Origin: CAVTWH01 sp963850915
Lineage (GTDB): Bacteria; Actinomycetota; Actinomycetes; Mycobacteriales; Micromonosporaceae
Length of the DNA stretch: 64,000 nt
Assembly: GCA_963850915.1 (NCBI GenBank)
Contig: CAWKND010000014.1
Location: 434,001-498,000 of the forward strand
Direction: 5' to 3'
Part shown: positions 36,069 to 46,234 of the stretch, in pieces
How positions within the stretch are numbered: the first letter of the stretch is position 1
Layout: every line of letters starts with the position of its first letter
The notes under the pieces: generated by a model
The model's database searches: none
What the model was told of the DNA's origin: nothing
The model's input: only the letters and a program-made list of their open reading frames with translations
Translations under genes and position numbers: made by a program

Positions 36069-36971
36069 TCAGCCTCGCCGGCCGACCAGCGCCGAGTGTG
36101 GCCTTGCCGCCGCCGGCTGGGCCGGCGTCGCGGCCGGGGCGTTGCCCAGCAGGACAGCGCCGGCCTGTACCGCCTGCCGGTAGATCGTCCGGCTCTCGTC
36201 CGTGTCGTCCACCACCGGGTTGGACACGAACTCGAAGATCGGCCCGAGCGCCTGGGCGACGGCCACCGTGGCGAACCGGTCGCGTGGCGGCCGGCGCAGC
36301 AGTACGTCCAGCCAAGCGAGCGTGTCGATCAGGCTGCCCCGGTACCCGCTGGCGGTCGACACCGCCTCGCAGACCAGGATGGCCAGCGCCTCCTCCAGCC
36401 CGCAGGAGAGCTCCTTCGCCGACTGGATGTGAAACTCGGTGACCGTGCGGCCGAGTACCTCGTGCAGCCGCTCCGCCGCGAGGATCACCGCGACCACGGG
36501 CGCGCTGCCGCACAGGCCGTCCCCGTCGCCGCAGCAGTCCGCCAGGCAGGCCTGGATCGCGACCATGAGCGCCTGCCAGGCCGCCGTGAACTCGGGCGTA
36601 CGCACGCCCGAGTAGAGCGCCTGGCGATCGGTCGCGGTAGTCCGGTTGCCGGCCCGGACGGTGGTGGACAGGATGTCGATCAGCAGCACGTCGCCGATCG
36701 GTGTCTCGCCCGCCCGGAACAGCCCGGAGCGCCACAGCGTGCTCAGGTCCTGCGGTACGCCGAACACGCCGACGCTGTCGTACTGCTCGAACTGGAGCAG
36801 TGCCCCGCCCACCAGTACCTCCTCGGCGCTGTCCAGCGTCGCGGAGAAGAGCGGGCCGACCGTGGCCAGGTTGACCGTCAGGCCGGACAGGGCCACGAAC
36901 TCGGGGCGCTGGCAGGCGCCGACCACCTCGGGTTCGGGCTCGGGCTTGGTGTAACCACTAGCTTCTGGCAT
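36069..36971 (-). CDS. Protein of unknown function (300 aa), next to the sigma-54 activator
   Basis: Mostly helical protein starting MPEASGYTKPEPEPEVVGA. It has a Cys cluster at CLADCCGDGDGLCG and other scattered Cys, no signal peptide and no membrane helix, and an Ala/Pro-rich tail. I do not recognise a family. The ATG at 36971 is preceded by GAGG 6 nt upstream; the GTG at 36974 directly before it is an alternative. It is divergent from the activator gene at 37257 across 285 bp, so it may belong to the sigma-54 island, but no -24/-12 site was found before it. Confidence 0.6.
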   Translation of the reverse strand: MPEASGYTKPEPEPEVVGACQRPEFVALSGLTVNLATVGPLFSATLDSAEEVLVGGALLQFEQYDSVGVFGVPQDLSTLWRSGLFRAGETPIGDVLLIDILSTTVRAGNRTTATDRQALYSGVRTPEFTAAWQALMVAIQACLADCCGDGDGLCGSAPVVAVILAAERLHEVLGRTVTEFHIQSAKELSCGLEEALAILVCEAVSTASGYRGSLIDTLAWLDVLLRRPPRDRFATVAVAQALGPIFEFVSNPVVDDTDESRTIYRQAVQAGAVLLGNAPAATPAQPAAARPHSALVGRRG

Positions 36972-37256
36972 CACGCACCTCGGTATCGGTTGTCATGAAG
37001 ACGCCGCCCACTGGTGCGGGCGACGGCGAAACCGACGCGATGCGGACGGTACGGCTGCGGGCGTCCGGCCCGTCATTTCGTGACGGCGCCTCGCGTCCAC
37101 CGGACCGATCCGGCCCGCGTGACGCCGGGGATCTCCTACCCCCGGTTCAACACAATCCGTTGTACACGCAATTTTTTCATCTACCCCCAATACGCACCGT
37201 AATCAGCCAGAGGTCACTAATGTCAGGGCGCGGGAGGTACGAGGGGGTACGCCGAG
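36972..37256. other. 285-bp divergent intergenic region
   Basis: It separates the unknown gene (-) from the activator gene (+). The right half, 37140-37215, is A/T-richer, with TTGTACACG and ATTTTTTC. I looked for -24/-12 elements on both strands and found none convincing, so the activator is probably read by an ordinary sigma factor. Confidence 0.55.
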
Positions 37257-38681
<1,425 letters not shown>

Positions 38682-39483
38682 ACGGCCGGTTCGCCGCTGC
38701 CCGGCCGGGCGTGGCCGGGCGGGCACCGGGTGCGGGTACCCGGCCGGGGCCGAGCAGGCGCAGCAGGTTGCCGGCGAGGATGAGCTGCTCCTGTGCCGGG
38801 GCGAGGCGCAGCGCGCGTACCTTCGCCAGCTCCAGTCCCGGGTGCAGCCACGGGCCGTCGGTACCGAAGAGCACCCGGTGCGCCCCGGCCCGGCGTACCG
38901 CCTCCACGATGAGGTCGAACCGGCGTACCCCCGAGGTGTCGGTGTGCACGTTGCGGTGGCGTACCAGGATGTCGATCAGGTGCCGCTGTGCCTTCCAGTC
39001 GTCGGCGAACGAACCCAGGTGCGGGATGATGAACGGCACGTCCGGATATTCGGGGGCGACCAGGTCGACCAGGGCCACCTCGCCCTGCGGGTCGTAGAGG
39101 ATCGGCAGGGCATACTCGCGGGCCACGTCGCAGACCTCCCGGCTCAGTGGCCCGTCGTGCCGGTGCACCTTGATGCCGCGGAAGCCGAAGTCGCGAACCG
39201 CCGTGCCGACCAGTGCCCGGATCCGGCCGGCGTCGGTGCGCGGGTTGACGAAGGCGTACCCCCAGAATCTCTTCGGGTTTGTCGCCACGATGTCCGCGAC
39301 GATCCGGTTGGCCCGGCCGTAGTCGCTGTGGAACGCGGAGAACAGCACTGTGCGGGTGATGCCGGCCGCGGCCGCCCGCCGCAGGTATGCGGCGAGCGGC
39401 GCGGACGTGTCCCAGGGGCCGGTGAAGCCGTCGCCCTGGCCGGCGTGGCAGTGGCTGTCGATGACCAGCACGCCGCGCTGCCC

Positions 39484-41340
39484 TCAGCTGGCCCGGCGGG
39501 CCGGCAACCGCTTGCGCAGCAACAGTCCCGGCAGCGACGAGTCCACCTTGTCGGTGAGGTCGACCCCGGTGGCCGCCCGGTACGCGTGCGTGTAGCGCTG
39601 TACCTCCGGCCGCCAGTACCGGCACCAGTTCGCCGCCTCCTGCGGGTCGTTGAGTACCGACCAGTTGCCGTAGCGCACCGACAGCAGGATCTGCTCGCCG
39701 AAGACGCCGAGGTCACGGAAGTGCGTGATGGTGGTGGGTGACCAGCCCTGCATCTGCTTGAGGGTGTCCACCCGGTCCATCCACTCCTCCTCGTACGGCA
39801 CCATGATCTTGCCGCCGATGAACTCGCGCATCTCCGGCCGGGCCAGCAGCCACTCCATGATCAGCATCTCCGCGCGCGCCGAGGAGGGCAGGTCGCCGAA
39901 CTGGTTGTGCGCCCCCTCGGAGAGCACCAGATGCGTCTCCCGCAAGGCATTGAGCACCGGGAAGCCGTCGGCGATCACGGTGGTGTCGTCGTCCTCCTTG
40001 AAGAAGATGTGCGCCAGGTGCAGCAGGTTGTGGAAGGACTCCAGGAACTTGGTGCGGCTGTCCGCCGTCGGCAGCTCCGGGATCGCCTTGCCGACCAGTT
40101 TCAGCCCGTACTCGTGGTCGTACTCGAAGGACCGCCTGCGTACCGTCAAGCGTCTGTATTCGTCCTGGATCCACCCCCACAGCAGGTTCCCGAGTGGGCG
40201 CAGTGGGTCGACGTCGAAGCGCACCAACGGATCCACCCGCGCCTTCGGGTCGGTACGCCGGTTCTCGAACCGGGCCACGATGGCGTTCAGGCTCTGCGCG
40301 AGCATGCCCTCCTCGTGCCAGTACGACCACACCAGCTCGACCGCGAGCGGGCCGGAGATGTGCGACTTCAGGATGCCGTAGCAGTTGGAGTTGCCGGGCA
40401 GGTCGCCCGGGTCCTTCAACGGGATGTCGCGCAGCTTGTCGCGGATGATGCGCAGGTAGGGCAGGACCGAGGTGTCGTCCTCCAGCTTCTCGTAGTACAT
40501 CTCCCGGAAGCGCTTGAGGTCGTCGATCACCGCCGAGCTGCCACCCATCCGGCGGGTCTCCTCGATGCGCAGCCGCAGCGAGGCCGCCGGGTCGCCGAGT
40601 TGCCGGTCGAAGTCGTCCATCGCCACGTCCGGGTCGATCACGCCGACCTCCTGCATCAGGAACGACTCGGTCGACTCGCGCAGCAGCTCGTACGCGTCCG
40701 AGCCGCGGAACAGCAGGCTCTTTCCGTTGTTCCCGTTGGGCAGGCTCTGCCCGCCGCACATCACCGAGTCGGTGAACTCGCGGTAGCGGTGGAAGGCGAT
40801 CGCGTTGGTACGGTTGCGAATGATCATCCACAGCACCTGGCTGCCGGTCGGTTCGATCTGGGTGCGCTGCAGGCTGACCGGGACGATGCCGTCCGGGTTG
40901 CTCGGTGGCCCCACCTCGATGAGCAGCTCCCAGTGCTCGCTGTCCTCCCAGCCAGACGGTGGCGGCCGGTCGTCACCCGGGTCGTCCGGCGTGTCCTTCG
41001 CGATCACGTGCGGTTCGCTGGACGGTACCGGGAAGGCCGTACCCGAGCCGGCCGCCGACGAGTCCACAGTGGACGGTGGTACCTGCGGGCCGGGGCCGGA
41101 CTTGAGCTGGCGCAGCGCGCGGATGGTGTAGAAGCCCGCGCGGATTCCGGCGGTGTCCCAGTCGAAGTGCTCGTCCGCGTCGTGCTCGACGACCGAGTCC
41201 GTGAACGGACCCTCCACCCGCCACCGGAAGTAGTAGTTCTGTGGGTTGTCGTCGGTCATCCGCGCGTGGAAGTTCACCACCGTGCCGGCCTTCACCGGCT
41301 TGGTGTGCGGCGACCAGACCACGAAACTGCCCTTACTCAT
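39484..41340 (-). CDS. Large protein of unknown function in the sigma-54 operon (618 aa)
   Basis: Residues 1-60 (SFVVWSPHTKPVKAGTVVNF, NYYFRWRVEGPF) resemble an Ig/PKD-like beta domain. A Pro/Ser/Gly-rich linker follows to about 125. The rest is a large mixed domain with RNRTNAIAFHRYREFTDSV, LRDIPLKDPGDLPGNSNCYG and HNLLHLAHIFFKEDD. It has no signal peptide and no known catalytic motif. ATG 41340 overlaps the metalloprotease stop by 8 nt, so the two are co-translated. I do not recognise the family. Confidence 0.82.
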   Translation of the reverse strand: MSKGSFVVWSPHTKPVKAGTVVNFHARMTDDNPQNYYFRWRVEGPFTDSVVEHDADEHFDWDTAGIRAGFYTIRALRQLKSGPGPQVPPSTVDSSAAGSGTAFPVPSSEPHVIAKDTPDDPGDDRPPPSGWEDSEHWELLIEVGPPSNPDGIVPVSLQRTQIEPTGSQVLWMIIRNRTNAIAFHRYREFTDSVMCGGQSLPNGNNGKSLLFRGSDAYELLRESTESFLMQEVGVIDPDVAMDDFDRQLGDPAASLRLRIEETRRMGGSSAVIDDLKRFREMYYEKLEDDTSVLPYLRIIRDKLRDIPLKDPGDLPGNSNCYGILKSHISGPLAVELVWSYWHEEGMLAQSLNAIVARFENRRTDPKARVDPLVRFDVDPLRPLGNLLWGWIQDEYRRLTVRRRSFEYDHEYGLKLVGKAIPELPTADSRTKFLESFHNLLHLAHIFFKEDDDTTVIADGFPVLNALRETHLVLSEGAHNQFGDLPSSARAEMLIMEWLLARPEMREFIGGKIMVPYEEEWMDRVDTLKQMQGWSPTTITHFRDLGVFGEQILLSVRYGNWSVLNDPQEAANWCRYWRPEVQRYTHAYRAATGVDLTDKVDSSLPGLLLRKRLPARRAS

Positions 41341-42721
41341 AGCGTGTTCCTCCTGTTGTTGACGATTGCGACAGCGGACCGGCGGCTGCCGGGGCCGCCA
41401 CCGGCCGGTGGCGGTGGCCGGCGAAGACGGGCGGTGCGGCCCGTACCCGCTCGGCGGTGAGTACCGACAGATCGAGGCTGCTGCGCAGCGCCCGGTAGGT
41501 GAGCAATTGGCTGAGCAGCCGGCTTTCCCGCTCCGGCGTGACCAGGTCGGCGGCGCGCGCCTGACCGACCACGGCGAAGGCCAGGGCCGGCGGCATGCGC
41601 AGCAGCGCGGTCGGCGAGGAGCGCTGGGCCTGCCAGAGCGCGATCAGGTTGGCCGGCTGCCGGTCCGGCAGGTACAACGCCTCGCCGAGACTGCGCCCGG
41701 CGAGCGCGGCCGGCCGGTAGGCCAGCAGCAGCCGGGCGAACTCGGGCAGGCTGGCGACCTGCCGGCGGAGCAGGCCGGCGTAGCCGGGGTCCAGCCCCTT
41801 CGGCGGGTACAGCTGCAGCCAGAGCCGGGTCAGCCGGGACCACTGTTGATCGGGGTACAGCGCCGCCCCGATCGCCGCCGACAGCTGTACCCGCAGCCAC
41901 GGCACCGGGTGCGGATCGTCCCCGCTGGGCCGGAACACGGCCCACCGGGGCAGGCTGACCACTCCCATCAGCCCCACCGTGGCGGCCACCCCGAGCTTGG
42001 CCACCGACCACAGGTCGGCGACGATCTCGGAGATCCACAGCTGCCAGTAGCGCCAGACCTCCGGGTCGGCCCGGGTCTGCGGGGCCGCCGCCAGGTGCTT
42101 GCGCAGCCCCTCGACGAGGCAGAGCAGCGCGGCCGCCTGGTGTCCACACTCGTGTACCAGGGATGCGGCGATGCCGTGCCCGACCATCCGTTCGCGCGGC
42201 ACCTTGATGATCGCGGCCGGGTTCTTGGCGCCACCCGGCAGCCGGGTACGGGCCCGCCGGATGGCCGCGCCCGCGCCCCGGCTCAGGTAGACGATCGCCG
42301 GTGGTGCGTCGAGGTCGTACCCGGGCAGCGCCAGCGCATCCTTGGCCAGCTCGTCCAGGCCGGACAGCCACACCCCGGTCTGCGCCTCCGAGCGTTGCGT
42401 GATGACCTCGGTGAACAGGTCGAACTGGGTCAGCGCGTTGCCGAACCGCAGGCGCAGCCGGGTGAAGCGGCGCTGTGCCACGTCGACCGGGGCGCGCCGA
42501 CCGGGCCCGGCCAGCCAGCGCAGGTACCCGAGGATCGCGGTACGCAGTTCGCGCCGGCCGCCGATGAGTACCCGCTCGATCGCCACCTGCGCGACCGGAG
42601 ACAGGGCGGCCGCCGGCACCATGGTCTCGTGCACCGCGAACGGGCGCACCAGGGCCAGCCGGGTCAGCATGGCCCGGGCCTCCTGGGTGAGGTACCAGTG
42701 TGCGGTGCCGGCGGCGTCCAT
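41333..42721 (-). CDS. Predicted HExxH metalloprotease of the sigma-54 operon
   Basis: The 462-residue protein has AASLVHECGHQAAALLCLVE, the zinc motif H190-E191-x-x-H194, with a candidate third ligand E232 in LWISEIVADLWSV, the gluzincin-like order. A hydrophobic stretch (VAKLGVAATVGLMGVVSLP) follows directly and may be buried or membrane-linked. No signal peptide is seen. ATG 42721, 1 nt after the stop of the acidic-repeat gene. Peptidase activity is inferred from the motif alone; processing of the two acidic-repeat proteins is an obvious idea. Confidence 0.72.
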   Translation of the reverse strand: MDAAGTAHWYLTQEARAMLTRLALVRPFAVHETMVPAAALSPVAQVAIERVLIGGRRELRTAILGYLRWLAGPGRRAPVDVAQRRFTRLRLRFGNALTQFDLFTEVITQRSEAQTGVWLSGLDELAKDALALPGYDLDAPPAIVYLSRGAGAAIRRARTRLPGGAKNPAAIIKVPRERMVGHGIAASLVHECGHQAAALLCLVEGLRKHLAAAPQTRADPEVWRYWQLWISEIVADLWSVAKLGVAATVGLMGVVSLPRWAVFRPSGDDPHPVPWLRVQLSAAIGAALYPDQQWSRLTRLWLQLYPPKGLDPGYAGLLRRQVASLPEFARLLLAYRPAALAGRSLGEALYLPDRQPANLIALWQAQRSSPTALLRMPPALAFAVVGQARAADLVTPERESRLLSQLLTYRALRSSLDLSVLTAERVRAAPPVFAGHRHRPVAAPAAAGPLSQSSTTGGTRYE

Positions 42722-42722
42722 C

Positions 42723-43680
42723 TCAGGCGCCCAGCAGGATGATCTTGCCGTGCCGCCGGATCCAGCGGCCCTCGTTGGCACCGCCGTACCCGCCGCCACC
42801 GCCGCCGTAGCCGCCGCCAGAGGCGGGCGCGCCGGACATCGGTACCCCTGATACCGGCTGGCTGTAGTCGCCGGCGTACCCGGTCGCGCCGTAGCCCGCG
42901 TAGGACGGTCGGCGGTACCCGTAGCGGCTGCGGCGGTACCCCGACGGGTAGCGGCGGCGCGGGTACCCGCCGTAGATCGAGCGCGCGGGCCGGCGCATCC
43001 CGTACCCGAGCCGGCGCCGTACCCCCGTGCCCGCACCGACTCCACCGACTCCACCGCGGCTGAGCGCGGCCAGTTGCCGGCGCGCCGCCGTGGCGATGGC
43101 GCGCTGGGCCACCTGCCGGGGCGGGGCGTGCCGCGGTGCCCGCGCGGCGAGCTGGGCAGCCGTACCGGCCAGCCGGACGAACCGGCGCGCCGCCTCGAAC
43201 TCCTGCTCCTGCTCGCCCAGCCCCTCCATCTCCAGCTCGAACAGGCCGCTGGCGTAGCGAGCCCAGCTTCGAGCCGAGGGCGCCGCCGAGCCCGGGTACG
43301 ACCAGGTTGCCCAGCGCACCGCCGACCATCGGCAGCGCCCGCTTGGCCAGCCCCTTCAGCGCGCCGCCGAGCGCCCGGCCGGCGCTGGAGTTGGCGAACC
43401 GCTTGATGCCGCCGACCGCCCGCTTGAACAGGCTGCCGAGGAACTGCTCCAGCTCCTGCTCGTTGCTGATCTCCATCAGCTCGCTGGCCAGCTCCAGCTC
43501 CATCGTCTCGTGGAACGGCGACTCGAACTCCAGCTCGCCGCCGCCCTCGAACTCCAGTTCGCCGCCGCCTTCGTACTCGTACTCGAGTTCCCCGCCGCCG
43601 CCCTCGAACTCGTACTCGAGTTCGCCACCGCCGCCTTCGAACTCCAGTTCGCCGCCACCCTCGTACTCGAACTCGTACAC
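42723..43680 (-). CDS. Acidic alternating-repeat protein 2, frameshifted as given
   Basis: Residues 2-55 are blocks such as ELEYEFEGGGG, alternating Glu with Phe, Leu or Tyr and separated by Gly runs. Next comes LASELMEISNEQELEQFLG, then an Ala/Gly/Lys-rich helical part (RALGGALKGLAKRALPMVGG). One extra base near 43257 breaks the frame. It resumes as YASGLFELEMEGLGEQEQEF, an Arg/Tyr/Gly-rich tail, and the C-terminal motif GRWIRRHGKIILLGA. With the base removed the protein is about 318 residues. GTG 43680 with GAGAGGA 7 nt upstream. Paralogue of the preceding gene. Confidence 0.85.
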
Positions 43681-43755
43681 GTGCCCGTCCTCTCTCGTTG
43701 GCCGCGACCCTCGACCGCGGCCTGATAGACCTGCTCCCCGGCTCCTCCGGGAAGG

Positions 43756-44628
43756 TCATGCATCGAAGATCACAAGTTTTCGTCCGCGCCTGATCCACCG
43801 CCCGGAGCGCCGCCCCCGGGTGCCGTACCGGTCGCCGGGCAGCCCCGGACCGACCCCGGCCAGCAGCCCGGGTGCGTGCTCGCTGGCGGCTGTGATCACC
43901 GCCCGGCGGACCGCGACCGGCGTCGGTATCCCGCGCGGGGTCACCGCCGCCTGCCTGGCCGCCGCGTCGGCGAACCGGACCAGTGCCCGGGCCACCTCGA
44001 ACTCCTGGCTCTCCCCGGACAGCCCCTCCAGCTCCAGGCCGAAGGCGACCCCGACGGCATCGCCGATGCGGGCGCCGACGTCGCCGCCGCGCTGCGGGGA
44101 GACCCACTGGCCGACCGCCCGGCCGACGATCGGCAGGGCCTGCTTGGTCGCGTCCCGGAGTACGCCGCCCAACGCCCGGCCGGTATCCGAGCGGATGAAC
44201 GAACCGGCCGCGCGGGCCGCCCCGCGCATCAGATCGCCCAGGAACTGCTCCAGCTCCTGTTCGGAGCTGACCTCCAGCAGTTCACTGGCGAGCTCGGTCT
44301 CCTGCGTCTCGGTGAGCGGCCGGCCGGGGCCGACCGGACCCTCGTACGCCTCGCCGAGTACCGAGCCGAGCAGCCCGAGGATCCCCTCGAACTCCTGCTC
44401 TCCGGCGGTCCCGTACGCTCCAGCCTCGAATTCACCGGCCTCGAACTCACCGCTCGCCGGCCCACCCGCGCCGAACCCACCCGCGCCGAAATCTGCCGAC
44501 TCGAACTCGCCGGCCTCCTGCTCGCCGGTGCTGTGTTCGTACTCCCCGGACTCGTACTCCCCGGACTCGTTCGCCTCGAAGCGCTCCGGGCCGTTCGGTC
44601 CGTAAGAGCCCCGGTCCAGGTTGTGCAT
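43756..44628 (-). CDS. Acidic alternating-repeat protein 1, first gene of the sigma-54 operon
   Basis: The 290-residue protein has an acidic repeat region at about residues 15-80 (ESGEYESGEYE, SGEFEAGEFEAG, EQEFEGILG), then LASELLEVSSEQELEQFLGD, a middle part rich in Ala and Gly (GRALGGVLRDATKQALPIVG), LEGLSGESQEFEVARALVRF, and a C-terminal GRWIRRGRKLVIFDA. The order and motifs match protein 2. No signal peptide or enzyme motif. ATG 44628 with a very strong GAGGAGGGG. The -24/-12 promoter lies about 40 bp upstream. I recall similar unnamed proteins from other bacterial phyla but cannot check. Confidence 0.88.
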   Translation of the reverse strand: MHNLDRGSYGPNGPERFEANESGEYESGEYEHSTGEQEAGEFESADFGAGGFGAGGPASGEFEAGEFEAGAYGTAGEQEFEGILGLLGSVLGEAYEGPVGPGRPLTETQETELASELLEVSSEQELEQFLGDLMRGAARAAGSFIRSDTGRALGGVLRDATKQALPIVGRAVGQWVSPQRGGDVGARIGDAVGVAFGLELEGLSGESQEFEVARALVRFADAAARQAAVTPRGIPTPVAVRRAVITAASEHAPGLLAGVGPGLPGDRYGTRGRRSGRWIRRGRKLVIFDA

Positions 44629-44666
44629 CTGGCCCCTCCTCGCATTCGCTACCTGCCCTCATCCGC

Positions 44667-44682
44667 TGCACATTCCGTGCCA
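44667..44682 (-). promoter_or_regulatory. Sigma-54 (-24/-12) promoter
   Basis: On the - strand 44682 to 44667 reads TGGCACGGAATGTGCA. Against the consensus TGGCACG-N4-TTGCW only one specified position differs (G for the first T), and the invariant GG and GC are correctly spaced. Transcription would start near 44656, leaving a leader of about 28 nt before the acidic-repeat gene. Confidence 0.88.
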
Positions 44683-44733
44683 GGTCGCCGGCGGGCGGGG
44701 TGTGCGCGATACGTCGGGCTCGGGCGGGGCGTG

Positions 44734-44781
44734 GCGAAGCTGCGTTCGGTAGTTGTTGTCTAGGCGCGAATCCGGCTTCGC
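44734..44781 (-). promoter_or_regulatory. Candidate activator (enhancer) sites
   Basis: GCGAAGC at 44734-44740 and GCTTCGC at 44775-44781 are inverted copies 34 bp apart. They lie about 50-100 bp upstream of the -24 element, where activator proteins usually bind. Short GC-rich dyads occur by chance, so this is tentative. Confidence 0.3.
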
Positions 44782-44822
44782 TGCCGTCCGTCAGTGCGCC
44801 GGGCGGGGACGACGGGCGTGGG

Positions 44823-46130
44823 TCAGCGGTGGTCGGCGGCCGGGATGGCGAGTTGGGCGCGGTACTTCGCGACGGTGCGCCGGGCGATGCGGTGGCCGTA
44901 CCCGCGCAGGGCGGCGGCGAGCTGGCCGTCGGAGAGCGGCTGCGACTCGGCGGCGATCAGCTCGGCGACGCGTTCGCGGACGCTGGTGGCGGTACCGAAG
45001 AAGGTGGCGAAGCCGACCAGTCGACCATCGGGGAGGAGTACCCGCTTGCCGCTGGCCGCCCGGCTGACCGTGCTCGGGTGCACGCCGGCCAGCCGGGCCA
45101 CGCCGGTACGGGTCATCGGCTGGTGGGCCAGCGCACCGTGGCGCAGGTACGCCTGCTGCTGCCCGATGGCGGTCGCCGCGATCTGGCGCAGCGCACCGGA
45201 GCGCCGGGCCAGCCGGGCCAGGAACTCACGGGCGTCGCCGACCTGCGCGCGCAGCCGGGCCAGCTGCGCCGGATCGAGGCCGGTCGGTGGCTGCCCGGCC
45301 AGCCGGGCGTAGCCGGCGTCGATGCGCAGCCGCGGGCCGTGCTCCGGAACCAGAACCTCGGGGGTACCGGCGGCGCTCCACCGCACCACGATGTCGGGTA
45401 CCACCGGCGGCCCCACCGCTTCGTCGCGCTCCACCCCGGCTGGCGGCCGCAGTACCCGGCGCAGCAGGGCCACGCCGTCCCGGGCAGCCGTGAGGTCCAG
45501 CCCCAGCGCCGTCGCGATGCGCTCCACCCGGTCGGCACCGACGTCGGCGAGGTGCCCGTCGACCAGTGCGCGCAGCAGCTCGAGCTGGGCAGCCGGCAGG
45601 TCCAGCGCGCCGATCTGCAGGTGCAGGGCGTCACCTAGGTCGGCAGCGGCAAGGTCCGGCCGACTCACCGCGCGTAGTGCCGCGAGCACCCGGTGTACCC
45701 GCTGCTCCGGTACCCCCAGCCACTCCGCGGCCGCGGCCGGATTCCGCCCGAGCAGCCCGCGCTCGTCCAGGTCCGCGAGGATGGTGACCGCGATCCACCG
45801 ATCCACCGTGGGTACGCCGGCCAGCAGCAGCGACTCGGCCGGCTCGGTCGCCGCGAGATCAGCGGGCAGCCCGCCGACCGCCGTTGCGGGACGCCCGCAG
45901 CCGTACGCCTGGTGCAGCCCGTCCAGCGCGGCACCGCAGCGTCCGCACGCCGGTGGCACCGCGCTCACCAGGGCCGGATTGGTGGCCAGCTCGTGCTCGA
46001 TGCGCAGCTCCAAGTCGGCCGCCGGCAGGACGAGCAACTCGGCCAGCGCCGCGTGGGCGGCCGTCGCCGCCAGCCGGTGCTCCAGCTGGTGGGACGGTAC
46101 CTGCCGGGTCGACGGCTGCACCCTGTCCAT
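44823..46130 (-). CDS. rpoN: RNA polymerase sigma-54 factor
   Basis: The roughly 435-residue protein has every sigma-54 part. Region I is QLEHRLAATAAHAALAELL to IEHELATNPAL (residues 15-54). A Cys-containing insert CGRCGAAL..GCG (62-79) follows, then the core-binding domain with ILADLDERGLLG. The DNA-binding end has IGQQQAYLRHG, LAGVHPSTVSRAASGKRV, FATFFG and the RpoN box ARRTVAKYR at about 417-425. The E. coli order is kept. ATG 46130 is used because region I starts soon after; ATG 46181 is possible. Neither has an ideal ribosome-binding site. Sigma-54 is not expected in Actinobacteria. Confidence 0.95.
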   Translation of the reverse strand: MDRVQPSTRQVPSHQLEHRLAATAAHAALAELLVLPAADLELRIEHELATNPALVSAVPPACGRCGAALDGLHQAYGCGRPATAVGGLPADLAATEPAESLLLAGVPTVDRWIAVTILADLDERGLLGRNPAAAAEWLGVPEQRVHRVLAALRAVSRPDLAAADLGDALHLQIGALDLPAAQLELLRALVDGHLADVGADRVERIATALGLDLTAARDGVALLRRVLRPPAGVERDEAVGPPVVPDIVVRWSAAGTPEVLVPEHGPRLRIDAGYARLAGQPPTGLDPAQLARLRAQVGDAREFLARLARRSGALRQIAATAIGQQQAYLRHGALAHQPMTRTGVARLAGVHPSTVSRAASGKRVLLPDGRLVGFATFFGTATSVRERVAELIAAESQPLSDGQLAAALRGYGHRIARRTVAKYRAQLAIPAADHR

Positions 46131-46234
46131 GTTGCGAGCCGTGCCCCCTTTGTGGAGCCGGTTCGCTCTCTTGATGCTCATCAATTTGGTCGCTGGCCTG
46201 TTGAAAGTCGGTCGCGTTCACCTAGGGTGGCGGC

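Noticed and set aside
36972..37256. Second sigma-54 promoter before the activator or the divergent gene
   Set aside because: Scanning both strands gave only matches lacking the TTGC half or the TGGC half; none was near the quality of 44667-44682.
46131..46234. HAD gene at 46235 as a member of the sigma-54 island
   Set aside because: It has an ordinary TTGAAA/TAGGGT promoter with a leaderless start and is a generic housekeeping type; adjacency alone is weak evidence.
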